Below, piece by piece: positions 43,033-54,409 of a stretch of 64,000 bases of DNA. The notes beneath the pieces are model-generated. The model did no database searches. It had not been told where the DNA came from and saw only the letters and a list, made by a program, of their open reading frames with translations. The translations under genes were made by a program, and so were the position numbers. Numbering within the stretch: position 1 is the first letter of the stretch; every line of letters begins with the position of its first letter. The stretch comes from Halomonas jincaotanensis. Its GTDB lineage: Bacteria > Pseudomonadota > Gammaproteobacteria > Pseudomonadales > Halomonadaceae. Location: the NCBI RefSeq assembly GCF_018448785.1, contig NZ_JAHCLU010000012.1, positions 124,001 to 188,000 on the forward strand, read 5' to 3'.

Positions 43033-46000
43033 TCACTCGGCCGCGGGGCTCGCCGATCCTTTCGCCCGGTCCGGTCGGCGCCAGGCCAGCACGGTGACGG
43101 TTAAGGCGGGCAAGAAGGTGAGGGTGACGAAGGCCGAGCCGAGCAGGCCGAACAGCACGATGGCGCCGACGCCCCGATAGAGCTCGGTACCTTCTCCGGG
43201 TAGAAACACCAGCGGCGAGAGGCCGCACAGGGTCGTCAGGGTGGTCATGGCGATGGGCCGAAGACGGCTCGCCACCGCATCGCGCACGGCCTGGCGGGGC
43301 CCGATGCCGGCCTGGCGCAGGTTCTCGCGGGCCTGGTGCACCACCAGAATGGGGTTGTTGACCACGGTGCCCAGCAGGATCAAGAACCCCAGCATGGTGA
43401 TCATGTCGAAGGGTTGGCGAATTTCGCCGAGCCCCACGCTCGGCAGCCAGCCACCCACCAGGTTCATCAAGGCGAGCCCCACGATCCCTCCGGCCGCGCC
43501 GAGCGGAATGGTGGCAAGGATCAGCAACGGATAGCCCCAGTGGGCGAATATCGCCACCAGCAGCAGGTAGACGAGGGCCAGGGCGATCAGGATGTTGCTC
43601 GACAGCGCCTGTCGAGTGGCGTCGAGCTGGTCGCTGGCGCCGGTGATCGTGACGTCGATCTCGGCCCCGAGGGCGCCTTCTTCACGCAAGGGCTCGATCA
43701 CCTCGCGACGCACCCGTTCGATGCCGGTTTCCAGCGCGACGCTGCGCGAGGGAATGATGTTCAACGTGACGCTGCGTCGGCCATCCACCCGGCGCAGCGT
43801 GGCGGTATCCACGGTTTCGCGAATCTCGGCCAGGGTGCCCAGGGGGAGCGTGACGCCGTCGCGCGTATACACGGGCAGATCGGCCAGCGCATCGAGGTCG
43901 ATGTCGCCGGCATCGGGGCCGTACCCGTAGAGATCGACCTTCTCATCGCCGAGATAGAAGTCGTCCAGGTAGGTGCCATTGCTGAACGCGGCGACGGTGG
44001 TTCCCAACTGCTCGGCATCCAGCCCCAGCTCGGCGGCACGTTCCCAGTCGGGGTGAATCTCAATTAGCGGCTGGCCCAGGTCCAATGCCGAGGGGCGCGT
44101 CTGAATGCGCGGCGAGTCGAAGACCTCGTCCGCGCGGTCGTAGATGCGGTTGGCGGCGGCATAGAGGTCGGCAAGGTCGTTGCCGGCCACGTCCAGCGTG
44201 ATGCTGCGGGTGCCACCGTCGTTGCTGGAAATGATCGACCCGCGGGCGGCAAAGGCGCGCATGTCGGGATAGGCCTCGAAGCGTTCAGTCAGCGCCGCCA
44301 TCAGCGCCTCGATATGCGCGGGGTCGCGGGTCTCGGCGATAATGCGTAGGCTCTGCGCCTCGACCTGGGTGCCCATGGAGCGAATGGCCGGCACCTCGGC
44401 CTCGCCGGCGTCGAATGCGTCCGGGTCGGCCCCGACATGGGGCAGCAACGCGTCCTGGACCTCATCGGCGATCGCGGTCATGGTCGAGAGGTTGTAGCTC
44501 GCCGGTGCGTTCATGCTGGCGAAGGTCTTGGCTTCCTCGCCTTCGGGCAGGTATTCGGCCGGGGGCGTCAGCCAGACGAAAATCGCCATGCCGCCGCCAA
44601 TCGCCATGGCCATCGCCGCCAACCGGCGTGGTTTGGAGTCGATCATGGTATCGACCAGGCGCAGGCTGGCGCGCATCCAGCGGGGCTGTGGCTTGTTGTC
44701 AGGCTCGTAGTCAGGCGTTTCATTGCCGTGGAAATCGAGATGTGCGCCCAGGGCGGGAATCACCGTGATGGCGACGACCATCGAGACCAGGATCGCCGCC
44801 GAGATGGCCACGGCGATATCGGAGAACAGCTGCCCGGCTTCCTGCTCGATGAAGAAGATCGGCACGAACACCAGAATGGTGGTGAGGGTCGAGGCGAGCA
44901 CGGCCGGCCACACCTCCTTGACGCCCGCCACGGCGGCTTCAAAGCGCGCGAGCCCGCGGCGACGCTGCGTCTCGATGCTTTCCAGTACCACGATGGTGTT
45001 GTCGATGGTCATGCCGATGGCGAAGGCGACGCCGGCCAGCGAGATGACATTGAGCGTTCGCCCCGCCAGCAGCAGCCCCAGGAAGGCGGCGATGGTACAG
45101 ATGGGAATGCCGATCACGCCGGCGAAGGTGGCTCGCACGGAGCGCAGGAAGGCGTACATCACCAGGGTGGCGAAGAGGGCACCGAGCCCGAGGTTGACCC
45201 AGACGTTGGCAATGGAGGCTTCCACGTAGCGCACGTCGTCGCTGGACAGCGTCATCGTCAGCCCCTGGTTGGCCAGCAGGCCGGCGTTGAGTAACTCCAC
45301 CTCCTCGAGCATGTTGCGCTTGATGTCGATGACGTTGGCGCCCGGCTCGCGGCGTACCTGAACGCTGATCACCGGTTCGCCCTGCGAGTTGAAGGAGCGC
45401 GAGGTCAATTCGGCGTGCGACTGCCGAACCTCGGCGACATCCGACAGGCGAATCACCGCATCGCCGCGGCGGGCCAGGATCAGCGCCTCGAGTTCGGTGA
45501 CATCGCTGAAGCGTCCCACGGTGCGCAGCAGGTAGCGACGCTTGCCGCTTTCCAGATCGCCCCCCGAGACGTCCTGGTTGCGGGCCGCCAGGGCGGCCTG
45601 CACGTCACCGATGCCCAACGAGCGCTGGGCCATGGCCTCGGGGTCGAGCAGCAGCTGCATCTGGCGCACGGCACCGCCTGAGACGTTGACGTCGGAGACG
45701 CCCTGCACGCTTTCCATGCGCGGGCGCACGTTGTCCTCGAGGTAGTCGCGCATGGCCGCCATCTCGAGCTCGCGGGGATTGCCTTCGCGGGGCGCGACGT
45801 TGAAGTACATGAAGGCGTTGGCGGAAAAGGAGTTGGCGACGATGCGAGGCTGGTCGACGTTGACGGGGTAGGAGGGCACCTGACTCAAGGCGTTGTTGAC
45901 GCGGATCAGCGTCTCGGTCAAATCGACGCCGAAGGGAAACTCCAGCTCGATCTCGGCGCTGCCGCTGCTTGCCGTGGCCTCCATGCGCGTGAGCGCGGGC

Positions 46001-46215
46001 ACGTTGCGCAGGTACTCTTCCTGCTCGATCAGGATGTCCTTCTCGATGTCCTGCGGGGTGGCACCCGGCCACTGGGTCTCGACCCCGATGTTGCGCACCT
46101 CCAGGTCGGGAATCATCTGCACCGGAATGCGCCAGATGGCAGCAAGGCCGAGGATCATCAGGATCAGGACGACCACGCTGACCAGGATGCCGTGGCGAAT
46201 GATGGCGGCGAACAT
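43033..46215 (-). CDS. RND family efflux permease (AcrB-like)
   Basis: Proton-driven multidrug-type efflux pump of 1060 residues with 12 predicted membrane spans and two large periplasmic loops. In helix 4 the motif is GMTIDNTIVVLE (about 400-411): one relay aspartate is kept and the second position is Asn, a variant seen in one RND branch rather than in AcrB itself. The start at 46215 (MFAAIIRHGILV) gives the usual N-terminal span. It follows the adaptor gene by 49 bases. No outer-membrane channel is encoded beside it, so a TolC-like partner elsewhere is expected. Confidence 0.92.
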   Translation of the reverse strand: MFAAIIRHGILVSVVVLILMILGLAAIWRIPVQMIPDLEVRNIGVETQWPGATPQDIEKDILIEQEEYLRNVPALTRMEATASSGSAEIELEFPFGVDLTETLIRVNNALSQVPSYPVNVDQPRIVANSFSANAFMYFNVAPREGNPRELEMAAMRDYLEDNVRPRMESVQGVSDVNVSGGAVRQMQLLLDPEAMAQRSLGIGDVQAALAARNQDVSGGDLESGKRRYLLRTVGRFSDVTELEALILARRGDAVIRLSDVAEVRQSHAELTSRSFNSQGEPVISVQVRREPGANVIDIKRNMLEEVELLNAGLLANQGLTMTLSSDDVRYVEASIANVWVNLGLGALFATLVMYAFLRSVRATFAGVIGIPICTIAAFLGLLLAGRTLNVISLAGVAFAIGMTIDNTIVVLESIETQRRRGLARFEAAVAGVKEVWPAVLASTLTTILVFVPIFFIEQEAGQLFSDIAVAISAAILVSMVVAITVIPALGAHLDFHGNETPDYEPDNKPQPRWMRASLRLVDTMIDSKPRRLAAMAMAIGGGMAIFVWLTPPAEYLPEGEEAKTFASMNAPASYNLSTMTAIADEVQDALLPHVGADPDAFDAGEAEVPAIRSMGTQVEAQSLRIIAETRDPAHIEALMAALTERFEAYPDMRAFAARGSIISSNDGGTRSITLDVAGNDLADLYAAANRIYDRADEVFDSPRIQTRPSALDLGQPLIEIHPDWERAAELGLDAEQLGTTVAAFSNGTYLDDFYLGDEKVDLYGYGPDAGDIDLDALADLPVYTRDGVTLPLGTLAEIRETVDTATLRRVDGRRSVTLNIIPSRSVALETGIERVRREVIEPLREEGALGAEIDVTITGASDQLDATRQALSSNILIALALVYLLLVAIFAHWGYPLLILATIPLGAAGGIVGLALMNLVGGWLPSVGLGEIRQPFDMITMLGFLILLGTVVNNPILVVHQARENLRQAGIGPRQAVRDAVASRLRPIAMTTLTTLCGLSPLVFLPGEGTELYRGVGAIVLFGLLGSAFVTLTFLPALTVTVLAWRRPDRAKGSASPAAE

Positions 46216-46264
46216 ACGCGTCAGCGCTCCCTCGGTGCATTTTGCGTTCGATGTTCGGGCGCCA

Positions 46265-47329
46265 TCAGCTGTCGGACAACGCGAGGCGCTGCCCATCTTC
46301 CAGGCGCTCGTTGCCTTCCACCACGATCCGCTCGCCGGCTGTCAACCCCTCGAGCACGGCGGTCTGCCCGTCGTGGCTGGCGCCGATTTCAACCCGCCGT
46401 TGCCGCGCGCGCCATTCGCCATCCTCTTCCTGGGCCAGCCAGACGCTTACCTGGCCATCCGGGCGACGCAGCAGGGCGTCGCGGGGCACCACGGGCCCTT
46501 CGGTGCTGGGGACCCGCAAACGCCCCTGCACGGCCATGCCCGGCAGCAACGCATGGCTCTTCGCGAGTTCGGCGCGTAACAGGAACTGCCGGGCCGATTC
46601 GTCGTTCTGTGGCACGCGGGCGACGACCCTGGCTTCCTGCCATTGTTCCGTCTCGCCCGGTATCTGGACCTCCAGCGCCGCTGTCTCCACTCGGTTGTAC
46701 CAGGCGAGGGGCACGGCAAAATCCAGCATCAGGCTGTCCAGGTCGACCAGGGTCATGAGGGCGGTGCCGGGGCTTGCCCATTCGCCGACCTCGACATGGC
46801 GGGCGGTAACCATGCCGGCGAACGGAGCGGTCAGGCGATGGCGATCGATGCGCGACGCCCATCGGTCCCGCGTGGCGGTCTGGCGTTTCAGTACCGCCTC
46901 GGCGACGGCCACGGCGTTGGCGCGTTGGTTCAGCTCACTGTCGGCAATGCTGCGACTCTGCCTGAGCTGGCGGGCCTCGTTGAGGCGTCGGCGGGCATCG
47001 TCCAGTTCGGCGCTGGCCTGGTCGACGTCGGCAGCGGCACCGCGGGCCTCGAAGCGCGCCTCTTCGGCATCGAGGGTCAGTAGCGTCTGGTCGGCGTTGA
47101 CTCGTTCGCCGATCGCGACCGGAAAATCCGCGATACGGCCTTCGACCTCGCTGGAAAGCCGCGCGGTGCGCAGAGCGGTAACGCTACCGCTGACGTCCAG
47201 GAATTCCACGATCGTCGCCTCCTCGACCTCGGCCGTGGCGACGCGGGTTTGTTGGGCCAGGACCTCGATGTTTACCCCCGCCGCCAGACAGACAGAAAGG
47301 ACGAAGCGCAGAATGGGAAATGACAGCAC
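46265..47329 (-). CDS. RND periplasmic adaptor (membrane fusion protein)
   Basis: A 354-residue adaptor linking the RND pump to an outer-membrane channel. It has a signal peptide of about 25 residues (ending EVLAQ), a split lipoyl domain (VSGSVTALRTARLSSEVEGRI and DRHRLTAPFAGMVTARHVEVGEWASPG), a helical hairpin (about 95-160) and beta-barrel and membrane-proximal domains. It lacks a lipobox, so it is probably not a lipoprotein. First gene of the pump pair; 115 bases follow ydiJ. Confidence 0.9.
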   Translation of the reverse strand: MLSFPILRFVLSVCLAAGVNIEVLAQQTRVATAEVEEATIVEFLDVSGSVTALRTARLSSEVEGRIADFPVAIGERVNADQTLLTLDAEEARFEARGAAADVDQASAELDDARRRLNEARQLRQSRSIADSELNQRANAVAVAEAVLKRQTATRDRWASRIDRHRLTAPFAGMVTARHVEVGEWASPGTALMTLVDLDSLMLDFAVPLAWYNRVETAALEVQIPGETEQWQEARVVARVPQNDESARQFLLRAELAKSHALLPGMAVQGRLRVPSTEGPVVPRDALLRRPDGQVSVWLAQEEDGEWRARQRRVEIGASHDGQTAVLEGLTAGERIVVEGNERLEDGQRLALSDS

Positions 47330-47444
47330 GCGGCTCTTCCTTCGGTGGACGGTATCAGGGTGGGCGCCGTCGAGCCCTCGGCCAGCGCCCCTTATACTGG
47401 CCGATGGTTCGGCAGCAAGTTCCGTTGGCGATGATGCTTGGTGA

Positions 47445-50400
47445 TCAACGCTGCGTGAGGCGTAGCTGGGCGAGCAGCGCCTGCAGCGGATGCGGTAGCG
47501 TCTGGTTGGAGAGCCGCCCAGCCTGGCTGCGGCACGAATAGCCGGTGGCGAGCAGTCGGCCGGCGTTGGTCGCGTCCTCGACTACGGGCTGCCACGATTG
47601 GGCGTAGATGGTCTGGGAGGTGTCGCGATTGCGCGCCTCGTGGCCGTAGGTGCCGGACATGCCGCAGCAGCCGGTGTTGATGAGCTCCAGTTCCAGGCCT
47701 AAGGCGGCGAATACCTGCTGCCAGGCCTTGGGGCTGCCCGGCGCCTGGGTCTTCTCGGTACAGTGGGACAGCAGCCGATAGCCGGGGTCCCGCGTCGCCA
47801 GGCCACTCGGGGCTAGCTGGCGGGCCAGGGTGGGTGACTCTGCCACCAGCCATTCCTGCAGCATCAGCACCTCGGGCACGGCGTCGGGGCCGAGCGTCGT
47901 CACGTACTCCTGGCGATAGGTCAGGGTCATGGCCGGGTCGATACCTACCAGCGGCACGCCAAAGTCGGCCAGGGTGCGCAGCCGCCGGGCCTGCGCCTCG
48001 GCGGTGCGGGCAAAGGCGCTGAGAAAGCCCTGGACGTTGAGCGGCTTGCCGTTGGGCGCGTAGGGGGCGACGAAGACCTTCACATCCAGTCGGGCGAGCA
48101 GCTCGACGATGTCAATCACCAGCTTGGCCTCGAAGTGGCTGGTGAAGGCGTCCTGCACGAGGATGACGCTGCGCGCCTTCTGCGCCTCGGTGAGCAGGCC
48201 CAGCGATATCGGTGTCGCCTCCGCCACGCCCCAGGCCGCGAGCTGCTTCTTGAGGCTGGCCCGCGAGAGCCGCGGGCTGTCGACCAGGCCGATCGGCCCG
48301 GCCAGCAGCCGGTCGACCAGGCGGCTGCCCAGCGCCGCGTTGTAGAGCGGGGCGATCCTGGCCAGCGCCGGCACGAAGAACTCCATGCCGCCGATCAGGT
48401 AGTCGCGCAGCGGGCGCAGGTAACGGCCGTGGTAGACCTCGAGGAACTGCGACCGGGAATCGGGCACGTTGACCTTGACCGGGCACTGGCCGGCGCAGGC
48501 CTTGCAGGCCAGGCAGCCGGCCATGGCGTCATACACTTCATGAGAGAAATCGCTCTCCTTGCCACGGCGCAGGGTGTTGAGGGTGCGCATCGGCAGGTGC
48601 CTGATGAAACCCCAGGCCCCTTCGGCCTGCTTCTTGCGCGACTCCTCGATCAGATCGACACCGGCCGCGCCCTGCAGGCGCAGCCATTCGCGGATCAGGC
48701 TGGCGCGTCCCTTGGGCGAATGGATGCGGTCGCGGGTGGCCTTCCACGACGGGCACATGGCGTCATCGGGGTCGTAGTTGTAGCAGGCGCCGTTGCCGTT
48801 GCAGTAGACCGTGGCGGCATGCGCCTGCCAGACCCGTTCGTCGATCTGGCGGTCGTGCTCGCCGCGTGTCGGGACGCCGTCGATGGTCAGCAGGTTGGGG
48901 TCGGCCCAGGCCACGGGGTCGACCTCGAGGTCATGGGCGACGGCGAGCGGGGAGGCAATCTTTCCCGGGTTGAGCTGGTCATGCGGATCGAAGGCCGCCT
49001 TGACGCGCTGCAGGCTGGGGTAGAGCGCGCCGAAGAACTGCGGCGCGTATTCCGAGCGGATGCCCTTGCCGTGCTCGCCCCACAACAGGCCATGATACTT
49101 CTTCGTCAGCGTGGCGACCTCATCGGAGATCTCACGAATCAGCCGCGCCTGCGCGGGGTCCTTCATGTCCAGCGCCGGGCGCACGTGCAGCACGCCGGCA
49201 TCGACGTGGCCGAACATGCCGTAGGCGAGGCCGCGGGCGTCGAGCAGCGCGCGGAACTCGGCAATGTAGTCCGCCAGGTGTTCCGGCGGCACCGCGGTGT
49301 CCTCGACGAAGGGCAGGGGACGCTTCTCGCCTTCGGCATTGCCCAGCAACCCGACGGCGCGCTTGCGCATGGCGTAGACGCGCTGGATCGCCTCGCGGCC
49401 CTCGGCCAGCGTATAGCCGAGCCGCTCGACGCCGGCGTCGCGCTCCAGGTGCCGGCAGAACGCGGCGACGCGCTCGGCCAGCCGTTCGGGGTCGTCGTCG
49501 TTGAACTCGACCAGGTTGATGCCGTGCACCGGCGTCTCGGCCTCGGGGAAGAACGCGGCGACGCCGTCCCAGACGAAGTCGTTGCGGGCCAGGCCCAGCA
49601 CGGTATCGTCGACTGTCTCGATGGAGGTGGGGCGCGCCGGCGGTTGGTCTTGTGACGGGTCGGATGAAGCGTCAAGCGCCTGAGGCGGGTCTTGTGAAGA
49701 GTCACTGCTCGCCATCAGCGCCTTGGCGTCGCGCAGCGCGTCCATGAAGCCGGCGTAGCGCACGTTGACCAGCGTCGAGTGCTTGGGGATCGGCAGCACG
49801 TTGAGCACCGCCTCGTCGAGAAAGCCCAGCGAGCCTTCCGAGCCGCACAGCAGGCTGTTCAGGTCGAGGCGCCCTGCCTCGTCTCTGAGATGCGCCAGGT
49901 CGTAGCCGGTCAGGCAGCGATTGAGCGGCGGGAAGGTGGCGTCGATCCGTTCGCGTTGGGTATCGATGATCTCCCGGGCGGTGCGGTAGGCGCGGCCGGT
50001 GACGTCGTCGCGCGCGCACAGCGTGTCCAGCTCGGCCTCGTCGACGGGGTGGCTCACCAGGCGCTCGCCGCCGATCAGCACCGTGTCGAGTGCCAGCACG
50101 TGGTTACGGGTCTTGCCGTACTCGCAGCTGCCCTGGCCGCTGGCGTCCGTCGAGATCATGCCGCCTAGGGTAGCGCGGTTGGAGGTCGAGAGCTCCGGGG
50201 CAAAGAACAGCCCATGCGGCTTGAGCGCCGCGTTAAGCTGATCCTTGACCACCCCGGCCTGCACCCGCACGCGGCGGTTCGCCACGTCGATCTCGAGAAT
50301 CCGGTTCATGTGCCGCGAGACGTCCACCACCAGGCCGTCGGTGAGCGACTGACCGTTGGTGCCGGTACCGCCGCCGCGTGGCGTGAGGGCGACAGAGCGA

Positions 50401-50642
50401 TGCTCGTCTTGGCCAGCGAGCCGTGCGAGGCAGACGAGATCGGCGCCATGCTGGGGATAGACCACCGCCTGGGGCAGGCGCTGGTAGATCGAGTTGTCGG
50501 TGGCCAGCACCGTGCGGGCGGCGTAGTCCGGGGCGATCTCGCCGGCGAAGCCCTCGGCCTTGAGGGCGTCGAGGAAGCGTTGATAGCGGGCTTCGAGGCT
50601 CGGGGCGTTACGCGCTTGGGCAGTGTCCAGTCGTGCGATCAT
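47445..50642 (-). CDS. ydiJ: FAD/Fe-S D-2-hydroxyacid (2-hydroxyglutarate) dehydrogenase, YdiJ type
   Basis: Oxidises D-2-hydroxyglutarate or a similar D-2-hydroxy acid and passes electrons through Fe-S centres. The 1065-residue fusion has an FAD-binding FAD-PCMH domain (PRGGGTGTNGQSLTDG), a C-terminal FAD-oxidase domain, then an Fe-S region (CNGNGACYN and CLACKACAGQCPVKVN) and a CCG domain (LINTGCCGMSGTYGHE). It is somewhat longer than E. coli YdiJ (1018), partly because of a Ser/Asp/Gln/Pro-rich insert near residues 310-340. It is divergent from serS. Confidence 0.9.
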   Translation of the reverse strand: MIARLDTAQARNAPSLEARYQRFLDALKAEGFAGEIAPDYAARTVLATDNSIYQRLPQAVVYPQHGADLVCLARLAGQDEHRSVALTPRGGGTGTNGQSLTDGLVVDVSRHMNRILEIDVANRRVRVQAGVVKDQLNAALKPHGLFFAPELSTSNRATLGGMISTDASGQGSCEYGKTRNHVLALDTVLIGGERLVSHPVDEAELDTLCARDDVTGRAYRTAREIIDTQRERIDATFPPLNRCLTGYDLAHLRDEAGRLDLNSLLCGSEGSLGFLDEAVLNVLPIPKHSTLVNVRYAGFMDALRDAKALMASSDSSQDPPQALDASSDPSQDQPPARPTSIETVDDTVLGLARNDFVWDGVAAFFPEAETPVHGINLVEFNDDDPERLAERVAAFCRHLERDAGVERLGYTLAEGREAIQRVYAMRKRAVGLLGNAEGEKRPLPFVEDTAVPPEHLADYIAEFRALLDARGLAYGMFGHVDAGVLHVRPALDMKDPAQARLIREISDEVATLTKKYHGLLWGEHGKGIRSEYAPQFFGALYPSLQRVKAAFDPHDQLNPGKIASPLAVAHDLEVDPVAWADPNLLTIDGVPTRGEHDRQIDERVWQAHAATVYCNGNGACYNYDPDDAMCPSWKATRDRIHSPKGRASLIREWLRLQGAAGVDLIEESRKKQAEGAWGFIRHLPMRTLNTLRRGKESDFSHEVYDAMAGCLACKACAGQCPVKVNVPDSRSQFLEVYHGRYLRPLRDYLIGGMEFFVPALARIAPLYNAALGSRLVDRLLAGPIGLVDSPRLSRASLKKQLAAWGVAEATPISLGLLTEAQKARSVILVQDAFTSHFEAKLVIDIVELLARLDVKVFVAPYAPNGKPLNVQGFLSAFARTAEAQARRLRTLADFGVPLVGIDPAMTLTYRQEYVTTLGPDAVPEVLMLQEWLVAESPTLARQLAPSGLATRDPGYRLLSHCTEKTQAPGSPKAWQQVFAALGLELELINTGCCGMSGTYGHEARNRDTSQTIYAQSWQPVVEDATNAGRLLATGYSCRSQAGRLSNQTLPHPLQALLAQLRLTQR

Positions 50643-50695
50643 GGTGTGATATTCGGCCGGTATCGCTGCCGCGGCGGGCCCGGGCAGTGGTATGA

Positions 50696-52093
<1,398 letters not shown>

Positions 52094-52159
52094 CTTGGCT
52101 TCGCCCCGCCGCTGAAAGCTGGAGGAGCGGCGCTTCGCGCTTGGAAGAAGGAGTAAGTG

Positions 52160-52193
52160 GCAACCCCAACAGCGTTGGTGGGGTTGCGTCGTT
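52160..52193 (+). terminator. Terminator after serS
   Basis: GCAACCCC at 52160-52167 pairs with GGGGTTGC at 52180-52187, followed by GTCGTT. The T-run is short. It separates serS from the convergent SIMPL gene. Confidence 0.55.
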
Positions 52194-52225
52194 ATGGAGT
52201 CGTTAAATACGAGCTCAGGCTTCGT

Positions 52226-53020
52226 TCACTCACCGGATGCTTCGATTGCCCAGCTGACGCTCACGCCCGCCTCGATGGAGAGGGTACCCGGGCGGTACTC
52301 GGTTTGCGCGCCGCTCTCTCTGGCATCGGCGCTCATGGCCATCATGCGTGGCTGGAACTTTGGCGGAAGGGTCTCGCTCACGCTGATGACGTCGCCCAGC
52401 GTGATGCCCAGGGTCCTGGCCATCAGCGTTGCCTTGTGGCGGGCTTTCTCGAGGGCGGCGACCAGCGCCTGGTCGGTGGCAGCGTCGCGATCGGTTAGAT
52501 CGTAGGTGATGCCGTCCAGCGCTTCGACGCCGGCTTCGGTCAGGGCATCGAGCAAGCGTGTCAACTGCTCCAGGTCGTCGATCTCGACATGAAAGGGCCG
52601 CTCCAGCCGAGTTCGGACCATCGGCTGGCCCTCGCCGTTGCCCAGGCGCGGGCCCGGGACATATTCCGGTTGTACGTTGAGCGAGCCGGCATTGATGTCG
52701 TCACTCGCCACGCCGGCGTCTTCCATCGTCTGGATCAGCTTAGCGGCGCGTTGCTCCAGGCTTTCGCGCGCATCACGCAATGCCTCGGGATCGCTACTTT
52801 GATTATCTTGCTGGGCAATCGCTGGGGTGCGCTCCCAGAGCCGGGCGTTGAGTGTGGCGCGATCCGGCACCGCTTCCTGCTGGGCCTCGGCCTGAACATC
52901 GAGACGTGGACGCGGCTCCTCGGCCATGGCAGTGGTCATCATCAAGGGGGACGCGACAAGCAGGCCGCCGAGTAAGATCTTGCGAAGGGGCGTGTTGCGA
53001 GGGAGCGTGGCGATGGTCAT
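52226..53020 (-). CDS. SIMPL domain periplasmic protein (DUF541)
   Basis: A 264-residue secreted protein. The N terminus (to about residue 33, ending TAMA) is a signal peptide, and the rest is the SIMPL/DUF541 fold with RPRLDVQAEAQQEAVPDRATLNARL, the VQPEYV strand and ALEKARHKATLMARTLGITLGDV. Members include YggE of E. coli, linked to oxidative stress. Very acidic mature part. It is divergent from the permease gene. Confidence 0.87.
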   Translation of the reverse strand: MTIATLPRNTPLRKILLGGLLVASPLMMTTAMAEEPRPRLDVQAEAQQEAVPDRATLNARLWERTPAIAQQDNQSSDPEALRDARESLEQRAAKLIQTMEDAGVASDDINAGSLNVQPEYVPGPRLGNGEGQPMVRTRLERPFHVEIDDLEQLTRLLDALTEAGVEALDGITYDLTDRDAATDQALVAALEKARHKATLMARTLGITLGDVISVSETLPPKFQPRMMAMSADARESGAQTEYRPGTLSIEAGVSVSWAIEASGE

Positions 53021-53224
53021 GGTCGAAAGGTTCCTTGCCGCAAGGCATGTTGAGGGTGGCGCGGTATCGGTGCCGCATGGTGTTTCGAGAACTGGGAATA
53101 ATGCAGATCTATCCCCGCCGAAGTAAGGCCTGTAGCGAGGGTGTCCTCGAGGCAGGGATAAGGTTTGTGCCCAGGCCCTGCAAGCGGCATGATGGGCAAT
53201 TCTCGGCTGGCAGGGATTTCCGGC

Positions 53225-54325
53225 ATGGCGCTATCCAATGATGGGTCTACCAAGACCATTCCTCTCAACCTCATTCTGGCACTGGCCGCGCTGGTTATCA
53301 TCATTACCGGCATGAAGGCTGGCTCGAGCCTATTGGTGCCCTTGTTGCTGGCGTTATTCATTGCCGTGGTCTGTACGGCACCCGTGCACTGGCTGACGCG
53401 GCTGGGGATGAGTCCAAAACTGGCAGTTTGGCTGACCCTGCTGGTGCTCGGTGGGCTGTTGTTATTGCTTGGTCTGCTGCTGGCAAACAGTTTCGGTACC
53501 TTCGTCGATGCTCTGCCAGGGATCGAACAGAAACTCTATCAGTACTACCTCGGTATTCTCGATAGCCTCGCTGCCATGGGGTTGGCCATCGATACCAACC
53601 GTCTGGCGGAGCTGCTGGATGCCGAGCAAATGGGAAGCTTTATTCCCACGCTGCTTGGTGAAGTGGGTAACCTGATGATGCAGAGCGTCATCGTGGCCTT
53701 GCTGGTGATGTTTCTGCTGTTTGAAACCATCAATTTCCGCACCAAGGTTTTCCTCGCCCTGGATGATCCGGCGCCAAGCCTGCGGCGGTTCCATGAGTTC
53801 AGCCTGACGCTCAAGCGTTACCTGGCGGTTAAGACAATGATCAGCCTGGTGACCGGCGCGCTGATCTGGATCGCATGCAAGGTAATCGGCGTCGAGTTTG
53901 CGCTGCTCTGGGCGGTGATGGCCTTCGCACTCAACTTTATCCCTAACATCGGTTCGGCCATCGCCGCCTTTCCCCCCGTGATGCTGTTGCTGGTGGCCCC
54001 CGACGGCGGTTTGCTCGATGCGATGCTGTTGGCGGCGGCCTATCTAGCTGTCAACTTCCTGCTGGGTAATATCGTCGAGCCCAGGGTCATGGGACGTGCC
54101 CTGGGGCTCTCGACCTTCGTGGCCTTTCTATCGCTGGTGGTCTGGGGCTGGATCTTCGGCGCCGTGGGCATGCTGCTGTCGGTGGTGCTGACCATGACGC
54201 TGAAGATTGCCCTGGACAGCCACCCCGAGACACGCTGGATCGCTCACCTGCTGGGGCCCGCGGACGGGCCGAAGCCCGAGAAGGCCGACCGGGCTCCACT
54301 GGAGCGCCTGGACGATACTGCCTGA
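53225..54325 (+). CDS. AI-2E/PerM family transporter
   Basis: A 366-residue integral membrane protein with about eight spans. The conserved C-terminal signature FALNFIPNIGSAIAAFPPVM and VEPRVMGRALGLSTFVAFLSLVVWGWIFG identifies the AI-2E family, whose members export AI-2, exchange Na+ and H+ in halophiles, or are uncharacterised. Na+/H+ exchange would be plausible in a halophile, but the sequence does not decide. The start at 53225 follows AGGGA; an earlier ATG at 53165 is not needed. Confidence 0.87.
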   Translation: MALSNDGSTKTIPLNLILALAALVIIITGMKAGSSLLVPLLLALFIAVVCTAPVHWLTRLGMSPKLAVWLTLLVLGGLLLLLGLLLANSFGTFVDALPGIEQKLYQYYLGILDSLAAMGLAIDTNRLAELLDAEQMGSFIPTLLGEVGNLMMQSVIVALLVMFLLFETINFRTKVFLALDDPAPSLRRFHEFSLTLKRYLAVKTMISLVTGALIWIACKVIGVEFALLWAVMAFALNFIPNIGSAIAAFPPVMLLLVAPDGGLLDAMLLAAAYLAVNFLLGNIVEPRVMGRALGLSTFVAFLSLVVWGWIFGAVGMLLSVVLTMTLKIALDSHPETRWIAHLLGPADGPKPEKADRAPLERLDDTA

Positions 54326-54339
54326 GTCAACATGAAACG

Positions 54340-54368
54340 ACATTGCCCTGGGCGAGCCGGGGCAATGT
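54340..54368 (-). terminator. Terminator between the permease and trxA
   Basis: ACATTGCCC at 54340-54348 pairs with GGGCAATGT at 54360-54368. On the minus strand the stem is followed by CGTTTC, consistent with trxA termination. The genes converge here. Confidence 0.55.
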
Positions 54369-54409
54369 GAAAGGGCAGGTCGAAAACAGTGGGAAGCAGC
54401 GTTGCCGGA

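Noticed and set aside
48135-49655. Plus-strand open frame of 506 codons opposite ydiJ
   Set aside because: Antisense to the ydiJ FAD and Fe-S domains; no ribosome site or recognisable motif.
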